This document shows positions 1-7,944 of a stretch of DNA of 64,000 nt, in pieces. This DNA comes from Janthinobacterium aquaticum (GTDB taxonomy: Bacteria > Pseudomonadota > Gammaproteobacteria > Burkholderiales > Burkholderiaceae_D). Each line of letters opens with the position of its first letter. The stretch's first letter is position 1. The stretch spans positions 372,001-436,000 of the forward strand of contig NZ_WFLK01000001.1 in assembly GCF_009208565.1 (NCBI RefSeq), written 5' to 3'. The position numbers and the translations under genes are program-made. Below the pieces are notes generated by a model that was not told the origin of the DNA, made no database searches, and saw nothing but the letters and a program-made list of their open reading frames with translations.

Positions 1-832
1 CGATTTTCTCGATCTCCACTTCGACCACGTCGGACGGACGCAGGAAGCGTGGCGGCTTGACCGTCCAGCCGGTGCCGGCCGGGGTACCGGTGACGATCAC
101 GTCGCCCGGCACCAGGTCGAAAATGGTGGAGATATAGTTGATCAGGCGCGGCACGCCAAAGATCATGTTGCTGGTATTGGAGTCCTGCACCAGTTCGCCG
201 TTCAGGCGCGTTTGCAGCTTGAGCTGCGATGGATCGCCCACTTCATCGGCCGTGACCATCCATGGACCGAAGCTGCCGGTGCCGACGAAATTCTTGCCCG
301 CAGCAATTTGCTGCGCATGGAACTGGAACTCGCGCACGCTGGCGTCGTTATAGCAGGCGTAGCCGGCCACGTGCGACAAGGCGTCGCTTTCGGCAATATG
401 GCGACCACCCTTGCCGATAATGACGGCCAGTTCGCCTTCCCAATCGAGCTGGTCGGAAATAGCCGGGCGCACGATCGGCGCTTCATGGCCGATCTGCGAG
501 CGCCACACGCGCAGGAACAGCGGTGGAAATTTCGGGATTTCGCGTTTCAGGCCGGCAGCGACCACTTCGTTGTGATGGTCGAGATAGTTCCTGACCAGCA
601 GCACGATTTTTTCCGGGCGCGTGATGACTGGCAGCAACGTGACGTCGGCCAGGCGCAGTGTGCCTTCGCGACCGGCGACCAGCGCCTCGCGGCGTGCATA
701 GTCTTCGCTGCCGATAAAGTCTTGCAGCAAGGGATATTTGCCTTCCAGGGCCGCGCCCAGGTCGATTACGCGATCGCCGCTGACGGCGCCCCAGCTTTCA
801 CGGCCGTTGCTGCTAAAAGAGATGAGTTTCAT
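1..832 (-). CDS. Fumarylacetoacetate hydrolase family protein (3' end cut by window edge)
   Basis: This reads as the N-terminal 277 residues of an FAH-family enzyme, the fold of fumarylacetoacetase and of the hydratases/decarboxylases of aromatic meta-cleavage pathways. It starts at ATG 832 and is still open at base 1, so the C-terminus lies outside the window. An N-terminal cap (about residues 1-65) is followed by the FAH core. The core has the acidic metal-binding stretch DWEGELAVIIG at 130-140 (E132 and E134), D163 in the YNDASVREFQ segment, and the hallmark VTGTPAGTGW at 247-256. It lies downstream of a VOC dioxygenase-like gene and a GntR regulator on the same strand, which suggests a ring-cleavage product as substrate. 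The exact substrate cannot be assigned. Family call is firm; function within the family is inference. Confidence 0.9.
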   Translation of the reverse strand, partial: MKLISFSSNGRESWGAVSGDRVIDLGAALEGKYPLLQDFIGSEDYARREALVAGREGTLRLADVTLLPVITRPEKIVLLVRNYLDHHNEVVAAGLKREIPKFPPLFLRVWRSQIGHEAPIVRPAISDQLDWEGELAVIIGKGGRHIAESDALSHVAGYACYNDASVREFQFHAQQIAAGKNFVGTGSFGPWMVTADEVGDPSQLKLQTRLNGELVQDSNTSNMIFGVPRLINYISTIFDLVPGDVIVTGTPAGTGWTVKPPRFLRPSDVVEVEIEKI

Positions 833-971
833 ATTGTCCTTTCACTGGCCTTGCGGCAAGTCGGTTAATGGTCAAAACGTTGGGCTGCACGCATCCCCAG
901 GGTGCGCCAGGGCGCATCCTGCAAGGAGTGCAGCGTTGTAACTAAAGCGGGGTCAAGCGTGGTGCGCCGGC

Positions 972-2195
972 TCAGCTCCAGGGGCCAAAATAGGTTTCGC
1001 CCTGGAAGCTGTCGGACGCGGCCGGCACGGTGGCGGGCCAGTTATCGGGATCGATCACCGGACGCAGCGACGCCGGGCGTGGCTTGCCGTCCCAGCCGAC
1101 CTGTTCCATGTAGTAATAGAGCTGGATGGCAAAGCCGTCCGGGTCGAGTGCAAAGGCGCAATAGTCGATGCCGGGGAACAACTCGGGCGGCAGCATCTTG
1201 ATGGTCACGCCCTCTTGCTTGAGGAACGCCACCGCGTCTTGCAGTTGCTGGTAGTTGGCCACCTGCATGCCGAACGAGAACAGCGTGGCCTTGGGATTGA
1301 GGCCCAGTTCGGCGCGCAGCGCCATCGGATACAGCGCCAGCGAATGGTGTTCGGTATTGGCGCGCAGGAAAACGCAGCGGTGTCCCTGCCAGATGACTTC
1401 TTCGGTAATGACCAGGCCCAGTTCATCGCGGTAAAACGCCAGCGACTGCTCCATGTCCTGCACGAAGAGGCGCACCGGACCGACACGCGTTACTTTATAC
1501 GGACGGCCCAGCAGTACGCCATCGACATTGTAAGTTTCAGGCATCGGCTCGTTCTGTTGCCAGCCGGTGGTGCCATCGATGCCTTCCTTGACGCAGGCCT
1601 GCACCTCGGAATATTCGGACGGATGAGGCAGTTCGGGCGGACGCGTGTAGCGCACCTTGTGCATGCTGTACGGTTTGCTCTGGCCGTTCCAGCCGATCTG
1701 TTCGATGCCGTAATACAGTTCATTGACATGGCCATCGGGATCAAAGGGATAGACGTTCCAGTTCGAGCCGGGCAAGTCGCGCCCCGAGCGCTGGATGCGC
1801 ATGTCTTTCTTGACGAACCAGTCATGACCATCGACCACTTCGCGCAGGCTGCCTACCTGCCAGGTGATCTGGTTGGTGACAACTTCAGGAAAATCGGCAG
1901 GGAAACCATACACCGCATTGAGCACGCGGCGCGGAAAAAACACGAATGAGTGGTGCTCGGTGCCATGGCGGGCAAAGTAGCCCACATGCGGGCCATGCTT
2001 GACCATTTCCTCTTCCGGCAGACGGCCGCCGAAATCAAGCACATCCGAAATACGAAAGCCCATCAGCTTTTCGTAGAAATGGCGCGATACCTCGGGGTCG
2101 TGCACATTGATGCCGAAATGGCCGAGGCGGCGTACCTTGAACGGGCGCGGCAATGTGACACCGCCTACCACGCATTCCTGTTTTGTTGTTGTCAT
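972..2195 (-). CDS. Two-domain VOC (extradiol dioxygenase-like) protein
   Basis: A 407-residue protein with two vicinal oxygen chelate modules (about residues 22-170 and 235-370), the architecture of type I extradiol dioxygenases. The N-terminal module keeps a plausible metal triad: H26 (in GHFGIN), H81 or H82 (TEHHS) and E159 (VNELYYG). The C-terminal module repeats TEHHS (281-285) and ends YYYMEQVGWDG, but has V-R-L where the first histidine ligand would be. A single metal site in the first module is therefore likely. Its ATG overlaps the stop of the upstream GntR gene as ATGA, so the two are co-transcribed and translationally coupled. Together with the FAH-family gene downstream it suggests an aromatic or oxo-acid degradation operon. 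The substrate is unknown. Confidence 0.88.
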   Translation of the reverse strand: MTTTKQECVVGGVTLPRPFKVRRLGHFGINVHDPEVSRHFYEKLMGFRISDVLDFGGRLPEEEMVKHGPHVGYFARHGTEHHSFVFFPRRVLNAVYGFPADFPEVVTNQITWQVGSLREVVDGHDWFVKKDMRIQRSGRDLPGSNWNVYPFDPDGHVNELYYGIEQIGWNGQSKPYSMHKVRYTRPPELPHPSEYSEVQACVKEGIDGTTGWQQNEPMPETYNVDGVLLGRPYKVTRVGPVRLFVQDMEQSLAFYRDELGLVITEEVIWQGHRCVFLRANTEHHSLALYPMALRAELGLNPKATLFSFGMQVANYQQLQDAVAFLKQEGVTIKMLPPELFPGIDYCAFALDPDGFAIQLYYYMEQVGWDGKPRPASLRPVIDPDNWPATVPAASDSFQGETYFGPWS

Positions 2196-2905
2196 CGACT
2201 GTCTCCTTTTGTTGTCAGTTCTTCCGAGGCCAATTTGCCCAGTACAGCGGCAACGTTCTCGGCGGTACGAAAAATATGGTCATGCAACAGCGTTACTGCT
2301 TCATTCTTTTTACGCGACAGCACCACGTCCATCATCTCGCCGTGCTCGGCCGCCTTGTGGCGCGGCTCGACGCGGTACCTGATCGACAGCCTGCGGTAGC
2401 GTTCGGACTGGTCAAACAGTGCAGAACTGAGCTTCATGAGCTTGCCGGAACTGCAACCGCTCAGCAAAGCCATGTGAAATTCCTTGTGCCGCAGCGTCCA
2501 GTCCGCGTCCAGCGTCAGCGGCCCTTCGCCATGGCGCCCTTCGATGCGTGACAGCCAGTGAAACGCCGTCACGATATTGGCTTCCCAGTGATCGTCGCCA
2601 TGGTCGATCGACTCGGCCAGCGCTTCGCAATCGAGCATCAGGCGCAGCCGCGTCACTTCGCGCAGGTCGCTGACCGAGATCGGCGCCGCCGTAAAGCCAC
2701 GCCGCTCGTCACTGACGACCAGGCCCTCGACCACCAGCCGGCTCAAGGCTTCGCGCAAAGGACTGCTCGACACCCCGAGATCGCGCTGCAGCACATCGAT
2801 TTTCAGCTTCACGCCGGGCTCGTACTCGCAGCGCAATATCTTGCCGCGCAGCAGTTGAAACGCCCGTTCGGACACTGGCATATCGATCATTTCCTTGGCA
2901 CCCAT
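2192..2905 (-). CDS. GntR family transcriptional regulator (FadR/FCD subfamily)
   Basis: A 237-residue regulator with an N-terminal winged helix (about residues 10-75; the recognition part reads LGVSSSPLREALSRLVVEGLV) and an all-helical FCD ligand domain (about 85-220). The FCD domain has conserved RLMLDCEALAES, H139 in RHKEFHMALL, and a C-terminal histidine in LHDHI. FCD domains of this kind often bind a metal and a carboxylate ligand. It is the first gene of the minus-strand unit and overlaps the VOC gene by 4 bases. The 250-base spacer to the divergent porin carries three GTGCAC-like boxes that would suit a GntR dimer, so local control of both the catabolic genes and the porin is plausible inference. 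Confidence 0.93.
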   Translation of the reverse strand: MGAKEMIDMPVSERAFQLLRGKILRCEYEPGVKLKIDVLQRDLGVSSSPLREALSRLVVEGLVVSDERRGFTAAPISVSDLREVTRLRLMLDCEALAESIDHGDDHWEANIVTAFHWLSRIEGRHGEGPLTLDADWTLRHKEFHMALLSGCSSGKLMKLSSALFDQSERYRRLSIRYRVEPRHKAAEHGEMMDVVLSRKKNEAVTLLHDHIFRTAENVAAVLGKLASEELTTKGDSR

Positions 2906-2998
2906 GCATTACTCCTCAGCAGATTTCGTCAGGCTTACTTGATACCACTGATCGAGCAATTTTTCAGCATTTTTTCGGATTATACGCACACATTTTAT

Positions 2999-3050
2999 TT
3001 TTGTGCACAAAATTATTTTTGTACATAATTTTTTATTTTGTGCATATAAT
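2999..3050. promoter_or_regulatory. Three phased GntR-type operator boxes in the gntR-porin spacer
   Basis: An AT-rich stretch holds TTTTGTGCACAAAA (2999-3012, a perfect palindrome), TTTTGTACATAATT (3017-3030) and TTTTGTGCATATAAT (3036-3050), starting 18 and 19 bases apart. Each has the GT-N2-AC style core of FadR-subfamily GntR operators. The site lies between the divergent GntR gene and the porin gene. Binding by the adjacent GntR protein is inferred, not shown. Confidence 0.6.
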
Positions 3051-3154
3051 TTGTTCACGCAGACAACGTGCCGGCACCTTCAACGGGTCGTGACATGGCG
3101 CTGCGTACAGTCGATCACGACTGACATACCTATAAAAAACACTGGAGATGAATC

Positions 3155-4207
3155 ATGAAACGTACCCTGTACGCGCTGGCCCTGCTCGGCCTGGCCAGCA
3201 ACCTTGCACACGCCCAAAGCAATGTCACCATCTACGGCACCACCGATGGCGGCGTGCGCAACGTCACCAACAGCAATGCCGCTGGCGACAGCAAACTGTC
3301 AGTCGGTTCGAATGGCATCTACCAGGCCAACCGCTTCGGCTTTATGGGGACCGAGGATCTGGGGGGCGGAAATAAAGTCAAATTCCTGCTTGAAACAGGG
3401 TTCAACAACGGCACCGGCGCACTCGATAACGCCAACGGCGTGCTGTTCAACCGCAGTGCCTGGGTCAGCCTGGGCGGCGCGTGGGGCAGCCTGACTGCCG
3501 GGCGCCAGTACACGATCGCCTCGACCACGGTGCGCGAAAACGATCCGTTCGGCTACCGCTACATCAGCCTGGTGCCGGTTGGCGCCGGCGCCGGCACCAC
3601 CCTGCCCGCCGCAGCGATTGCCGCAGGCCTGGGCGCGTCGGCTTCCAGCGGCACGCGCTTCAACAACGACCTGCAATACAACTACATCACCGGTCCGGTC
3701 ACGCTGGCCGCCGAATACGCGGCCGGCGAGCAAGTAGGGAACACCCGCAATGGCTCGGCGCAGGCAGTGGCCGCACGTTACGCCGACGGCACCGCGCAGC
3801 TGGGCGCTGCCTACACGCAGAAAAAAACGCTGGCCGGGCAGGACAATGTTTCCTACATCGTTGGCGGCGGCTACCAGTTTGGCGACTTGCGCCTGAAAGC
3901 TGGCCACTCCAAGGAGCGGCAGGAAACACTGGCAGCGGGCACCTACAGCAACAAAGTGAGCTGGGTCGGCGCGCAGTACCAGATCACGCCGGAGGTGGAA
4001 CTGGTGGCCGCGGTGTACCGTTCGCGCTACAGCCATGTGGTCAGCGGACAACGCGACCTGTATATCGTCAGCGCCAACTATGCCTTCTCCAAGCGCACCC
4101 GCCTGTACCTTGAAATCGACCGCAATCTGTATGGCGGCGCCCTGATTCCGGCCACGCGCCAGACCGGCCAGGCCGGGATCAGTATCGGCCTGAACCATAG
4201 CATCTGA
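3155..4207 (+). CDS. Gram-negative porin, betaproteobacterial general porin family
   Basis: A 350-residue outer-membrane beta-barrel of the OmpC-like/Porin_4 family. A signal peptide (residues 1-20, cleavage after AHA) is followed by the family opening SNVTIYGTTDGGVR. The usual NRFGFMGTEDLGGGNKVKFLLETGF block and SLTAGRQY segment follow. It should form a trimeric diffusion channel in the outer membrane. A GGAG ribosome site sits 8-10 bases before ATG 3155. The C-terminus reads GLNHSI, whereas proteins of this family normally end in an aromatic residue (HSF) that helps recognition by the BAM machinery. The final isoleucine is therefore odd. The shared spacer with the GntR gene suggests uptake of the substrate handled by the divergent catabolic unit. 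Confidence 0.93.
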   Translation: MKRTLYALALLGLASNLAHAQSNVTIYGTTDGGVRNVTNSNAAGDSKLSVGSNGIYQANRFGFMGTEDLGGGNKVKFLLETGFNNGTGALDNANGVLFNRSAWVSLGGAWGSLTAGRQYTIASTTVRENDPFGYRYISLVPVGAGAGTTLPAAAIAAGLGASASSGTRFNNDLQYNYITGPVTLAAEYAAGEQVGNTRNGSAQAVAARYADGTAQLGAAYTQKKTLAGQDNVSYIVGGGYQFGDLRLKAGHSKERQETLAAGTYSNKVSWVGAQYQITPEVELVAAVYRSRYSHVVSGQRDLYIVSANYAFSKRTRLYLEIDRNLYGGALIPATRQTGQAGISIGLNHSI

Positions 4208-4284
4208 CCATTCCCCCTGAACCACCCTGACACGATGGCGCCATGCATGGGCGCCAGCGTGCCGATCCCCTGACTGGACACCAT

Positions 4285-4872
4285 ATGAAGCCACGCCAAC
4301 CCGACCACAGCGGCACTGCTGCCACGACCTATCCCCGCACCAGCATCGTGCTGCACTGGCTGGGGGCGCTGCTGGTGGCAGGCTGCTTTGCGCTTGGGCT
4401 GGTGATGACGGACATACCGGGGCTGACGCCAACGAAACTGAAATATTTTTCCTGGCATAAATGGATCGGCCTGACTGTGCTGCTCACGCTGCTGCCGCGC
4501 GTGCTGTGGCGCCTGTTGCACGCCAGCCCGGCGATGCCAGCTGGCATGGCGCGCTGGCAACAGCGTGCAGCGCACCTGACACACCTGGCGCTGTATGCGC
4601 TGCTGGTGGCCGTGCCCGTGTCGGGCCTGTTGTTCAGCCAGGCTGCCGGTGTGCCGGTGGTGCTGTTTGGCGTACTGCCCATTCCCGCCATCGTGGCGCC
4701 CGATGCCCAATTGAAGGTGTTGCTGCGTAGCCTGCACTGGATTTTCAATTACAGCTTGCTGTGCCTGGTGTGCCTGCATCTGCTGGCCGTGATCAAACAC
4801 CAGTTCATCAATCGCGACGGCTTGCTGGCACGCATGCTGCCGTTTCTCCAGCGCCCGCCATCATCGCGCTGA
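4285..4872 (+). CDS. Cytochrome b561 family membrane protein
   Basis: About 195 residues with four membrane segments, matching the bacterial cytochrome b561/YceJ family that passes electrons between quinone and periplasmic partners through b-type heme. Candidate heme-ligand histidines lie in IVLHWLG, FSWHKWIG and CLHLLAVIKHQF, near the expected helix ends. ATG 4285 is chosen because MKPRQPDHSG precedes the first helix directly. An in-frame ATG at 4243 adds 14 residues and has no better ribosome site. It is followed by two YceI genes in the same direction, the order known from yceJ-yceI of enteric bacteria, so the three likely form an operon. Confidence 0.9.
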   Translation: MKPRQPDHSGTAATTYPRTSIVLHWLGALLVAGCFALGLVMTDIPGLTPTKLKYFSWHKWIGLTVLLTLLPRVLWRLLHASPAMPAGMARWQQRAAHLTHLALYALLVAVPVSGLLFSQAAGVPVVLFGVLPIPAIVAPDAQLKVLLRSLHWIFNYSLLCLVCLHLLAVIKHQFINRDGLLARMLPFLQRPPSSR

Positions 4873-4901
4873 TCCTGACCTTTACTCACCGGAGACATTA
4901 C

Positions 4902-5465
4902 ATGACCTGTTTATCCCATTTGCGGCGCGGCGCCCTCGCGCTGGCCCTGCTGCTGCCTGCACTGGCGGGCGCACAAAACACGCTCGATCTGCAAAAAAGC
5001 AGCATCGTTGCCGGCTTCAAACAGATGGGCGTGCCGCTGGACGGCAAATTCAAGCAGTTTGCACTCGACATGCAATTCGACCCGGCCAAACCGGCGCAAA
5101 CCAAAGTGCGCATCGACGTCAACATGAACAGCTTCGATATCGGCGATGAAAGCTACAACAAGGAAGTGCGCAGCAAGACCTGGTTTAACGCTGCCGGCTT
5201 TCCCAAGGCCACCTTTGTCTCGAGCGCGGTCAGGCAAACGGCGCCCGGGCGCTATCTGGTTGACGGCCAGCTCAGCATCAAGGGCGCGACCAGCCCGGTC
5301 AGCATTCCGGTGCAGATGAGCCAGAACGCCAACGTGCTGACGTTCGACGGCACGCTGCCGATCAAACGGCTGCAATTTAATATCGGCGAACAGGAATGGA
5401 AGGACACCTCGCTGGTGGCCGATGAAGTGACGCTGAAGTTTCGCCTGGTAACGACCGGCAAATAG
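4902..5465 (+). CDS. YceI family periplasmic protein (first copy)
   Basis: A 187-residue protein. Signal peptide residues 1-23 (cleavage after LAGA) precede a YceI lipocalin-like beta-barrel. Family features are visible in NSFDIGDESYNKEVRSKTWFNAAGFPKATFVSSAV and in GQLSIKGATSPVSIPVQM. YceI proteins bind isoprenoid lipids such as polyprenyl or ubiquinone-like molecules in the periplasm. Start ATG 4902 has a GGAG site at 4891. It lies 29 bases after the cytochrome b561 gene and 32 bases before a second YceI gene, so a functional redox/lipid link with the cytochrome is likely. Confidence 0.92.
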   Translation: MTCLSHLRRGALALALLLPALAGAQNTLDLQKSSIVAGFKQMGVPLDGKFKQFALDMQFDPAKPAQTKVRIDVNMNSFDIGDESYNKEVRSKTWFNAAGFPKATFVSSAVRQTAPGRYLVDGQLSIKGATSPVSIPVQMSQNANVLTFDGTLPIKRLQFNIGEQEWKDTSLVADEVTLKFRLVTTGK

Positions 5466-5497
5466 TTCTCCGATATCTACTCTTTGAAGGAAACACC

Positions 5498-6073
5498 ATG
5501 AAATCACTGTTGATCAGCGCCCTGGCAGCCACCCTTGCACTGCCGGCGTTTGCCGCTGAAACCTACACCTTGCTGCCTAGCCACACTTACCCGAGCTTCG
5601 AGACCGATCATTGGGGCGGCATGTCGGTCTGGCGCGGCAAATTTACCAAAAGCAGCGGCACCGTGGTGCTGGATCGCCAGGCAAAAACGGGAACGCTGGA
5701 AGTGACGGTCGAGACCGCATCAGTCGATGTGGGCCATACCGCCATGAATGGCGTATTGAAATCGGCGCGCATTCTCGATACCGAGAAATATCCGACGGCC
5801 GTCTATCGCGGCAGCAGCATGCGCTTCGACGGCGAGCGACCGGTCGAAGTCATAGGCGAACTGACCCTGAACGGCGTGACAAAGCCGCTCAATTTGCAGA
5901 TCGAGACCTTCAAATGCATGGAAAGCAAGCTGTACAAGCGCGAAGTGTGCGGCGTGAACGCGTTTGCCAACTTCAACCGCGCCGACTATGGCATTACGGT
6001 CAACCTCGACCTGGGCTTCAAGCCCGAGATCAAGCTGGCGATCCAAGCCGAAGGCCTGATCAAGGTGGATTGA
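5498..6073 (+). CDS. YceI family periplasmic protein (second copy)
   Basis: A 191-residue YceI paralogue with a signal peptide (residues 1-19 or 20, LPAFAA before ETYTL). Family signatures include PSHTYPSFETDHWGGMS, DTEKYPTAVYRGSSM and GELTLNGVTKPLNLQI. It has two cysteines in the KCMESKLYKREVCGV segment that could form a periplasmic disulfide. AGGAA lies 8 bases before the start. It closes the cytochrome b561-YceI-YceI unit and converges on the FMN reductase gene. Confidence 0.93.
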   Translation: MKSLLISALAATLALPAFAAETYTLLPSHTYPSFETDHWGGMSVWRGKFTKSSGTVVLDRQAKTGTLEVTVETASVDVGHTAMNGVLKSARILDTEKYPTAVYRGSSMRFDGERPVEVIGELTLNGVTKPLNLQIETFKCMESKLYKREVCGVNAFANFNRADYGITVNLDLGFKPEIKLAIQAEGLIKVD

Positions 6074-6081
6074 TTCGGCTG

Positions 6082-6104
6082 TGCTGCCGGCGCTGCCGGC
6101 AGCA
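6082..6104. terminator. Perfect 10-bp hairpin between convergent genes
   Basis: TGCTGCCGGC, a 3-base loop and GCCGGCAGCA form an uninterrupted stem just after the second YceI stop, between convergent genes. There is no long T tract, so it is a probable bidirectional stem-loop rather than a classical intrinsic terminator. Confidence 0.5.
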
Positions 6105-6137
6105 TCCGTGATGCTCGTTGCAAGCGTTTATTCCCGC

Positions 6138-6695
6138 TTATGCGTGGATCGCGTGTTTCTTGACCCAATTCACATAATGCTGCATCCAGCCCTGGAAGAA
6201 GCCCAGGCTGGCTTCACCGATATTGCCGTGTTCGTCAAACAGGCCATCCTTGGCCTGGATAAACATTTCCGGCTGGTTTAGCAGCGGCACGTCCAGGTAG
6301 GCCAAGATATTGCGCAGATGCTGCTGCGCCAGTGCGGTGCCGATGGCGCCCACCGATACGCCCAGCACGGCGCCCGGCTTGCCGCCCCAGACGCTCTGGC
6401 CGTAAGGGCGCGAAGCGTGGTCGATGGCGTTTTTCAGTACGCCAGGCACGGAACGGTTGTACTCGGGGGTCAGGAACAGCAGCGCCTGGGAATCGGCGAT
6501 CTCGGTTTTCAGGCGCAGCACCTGTTCGCTCTGGGCGCCATCGTCGTCCTGGTTGTACAGCGGCAGGTCGCCGATTTCAATATGCTTGAACGAAAACTCT
6601 GGCGGGGCCAGCTTGATGATGGCGTCGGCCAGCTTGCGGTTGAAGGAATCCTTGCGCAGGCTGCCAACGATAACGGCGACTTGATATTGACTCAT
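6138..6695 (-). CDS. NADPH-dependent FMN reductase (ChrR/YieF-like)
   Basis: A 185-residue flavodoxin-like quinone/chromate/azo reductase. The FMN phosphate loop is GSLRKDSFNRKLA near residue 11. The TPEYNRSVPGVLKNAIDH block and the SVGAIGTALAQQHLR segment are typical of the NAD(P)H-dependent FMN reductase family that carries out two-electron reduction of quinones and metals in the cytoplasm. It lies alone on the minus strand. A terminator for the upstream dadX gene sits just before it, so it probably has its own promoter. Confidence 0.92.
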   Translation of the reverse strand: MSQYQVAVIVGSLRKDSFNRKLADAIIKLAPPEFSFKHIEIGDLPLYNQDDDGAQSEQVLRLKTEIADSQALLFLTPEYNRSVPGVLKNAIDHASRPYGQSVWGGKPGAVLGVSVGAIGTALAQQHLRNILAYLDVPLLNQPEMFIQAKDGLFDEHGNIGEASLGFFQGWMQHYVNWVKKHAIHA

Positions 6696-6715
6696 GAATG
6701 ACCTCGATAAAAGTG

Positions 6716-6751
6716 GAAAAAAAGCCCTGGAGCAAAGTACGCTACAGGGCT
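6716..6751 (-). terminator. Intrinsic terminator of the dadAX operon
   Basis: Read on the minus strand, AGCCCTG and CAGGGCT form a 7-bp stem with a 15-base loop followed by a run of seven T. It lies 53 bases beyond the dadX stop and before the FMN reductase start, separating the two transcription units. Confidence 0.75.
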
Positions 6752-6803
6752 ATCTTGCCACACAATTATCGCCGGCGTCTGCACGCCAGAAGGCTAGGTA
6801 AGG

Positions 6804-7943
6804 TCAAGCTGGGCGGGCCAGACCGCGGTATTCGCGGTAATAGCGTCCACCCAGATTGGTCAGCACTTCGTAGCCGATGGTCTGGGCCATGGCGGCCACC
6901 GCATCGACCGGATGCTCGGCGCAGATCAGGTCAACCAGGCTGCCCGGCGCCACGCGTTCGGGCGCAATTGCACTGACGTCAAGCGTAATCGAGTCCATCG
7001 AAATGGCGCCGATCTGCGGCACCTTCACGCCATCGATCACGGCCAGGCCCTGGTTGCTCATGCTGCGCAGCCAGCCGTCGGCATAACCGACCGACACAGT
7101 GGCCACCCGGCAGACGCCTTGCGCCGTATAACGCAGGCTGTAGCCGACATGGTCGCCATCGCCTATCGTGCGCGACTGGATAATCTTGCCCTGCAGACGC
7201 ACCACCGGGCGCATGGGGTTGACCTCGCCTGCCTGTGGCGTAATACCATACAGCGCCGCGCCGGGGCGCACCAGGTCAAAGTGGTAGCTGGGCGACAGGA
7301 ACACGCCCGAGGAATTGGCCAGGCTGGCGCGGCAGGCCGGCAAACGGGCAAGGATCGCCTGGAAGCGTGCCAGTTGCAGCGCATTGAACGGGTTGGCGCG
7401 CTCGTCGGCGCAGGCCAGGTGGCTCATCACATAGAGCACATTGACGCCGTCGAGAAAGTGCGCGTCGGCCAGCCATTGATCGACTTCCTGCGGCGCCATG
7501 CCCATGCGCGACATGCCGGTATCGACCTGCACGATGGCGTCCAGCGTGCGGCCCAGCATGGCGGCATGCGCGCGCCAGCCTTGCACCTGTGGCACGCTGT
7601 TGAGCACAGGAATCAAGCCATGCTCGGTAAACGCCGCTTCGGTGCCTACCGGCGGGCCGTGCAGAACGAAAATGGCGGCGTCCAGCGCCAGGTGCGGGCG
7701 CAGGCTGATGCCTTCTTCCAGGTGAGCGACAAAAAAATGCCGGCAGCCTTCCTGGTACAGCGCCGACGCCACTTGCGCTGCGCCCAGGCCGTAGGCGTCG
7801 GACTTGACCACGGCCGAACAGGCAGCCGGCAACGCGCGTGCGCGCAGCAAACGGTAATTGCTGCGCACGGCATCGAGGTCGATGGTCAGGATGGCGCCGC
7901 TACGCTCCTTGGCCGGCACGCCCATGCTCATGAAAGCGCCCAT
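6804..7943 (-). CDS. dadX: Alanine racemase, catabolic type
   Basis: A 379-residue PLP enzyme interconverting L- and D-alanine. The PLP lysine is K47 in AVVKSDAYGLG, and the second catalytic residue is Y268 in HVGYSLRYTA. VSVGYADG and the ISMDS segment complete the family pattern. The gene starts one base after the dadA stop (TGA-G-ATG), so both are made from one message. The pairing with a D-amino-acid dehydrogenase marks it as the catabolic rather than the cell-wall racemase. An in-frame ATG seven codons in total from the N-terminus end (MSMGVP or MGVP) could also serve as start. Confidence 0.94.
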   Translation of the reverse strand: MGAFMSMGVPAKERSGAILTIDLDAVRSNYRLLRARALPAACSAVVKSDAYGLGAAQVASALYQEGCRHFFVAHLEEGISLRPHLALDAAIFVLHGPPVGTEAAFTEHGLIPVLNSVPQVQGWRAHAAMLGRTLDAIVQVDTGMSRMGMAPQEVDQWLADAHFLDGVNVLYVMSHLACADERANPFNALQLARFQAILARLPACRASLANSSGVFLSPSYHFDLVRPGAALYGITPQAGEVNPMRPVVRLQGKIIQSRTIGDGDHVGYSLRYTAQGVCRVATVSVGYADGWLRSMSNQGLAVIDGVKVPQIGAISMDSITLDVSAIAPERVAPGSLVDLICAEHPVDAVAAMAQTIGYEVLTNLGGRYYREYRGLARPA

Positions 7944-7944
7944 C

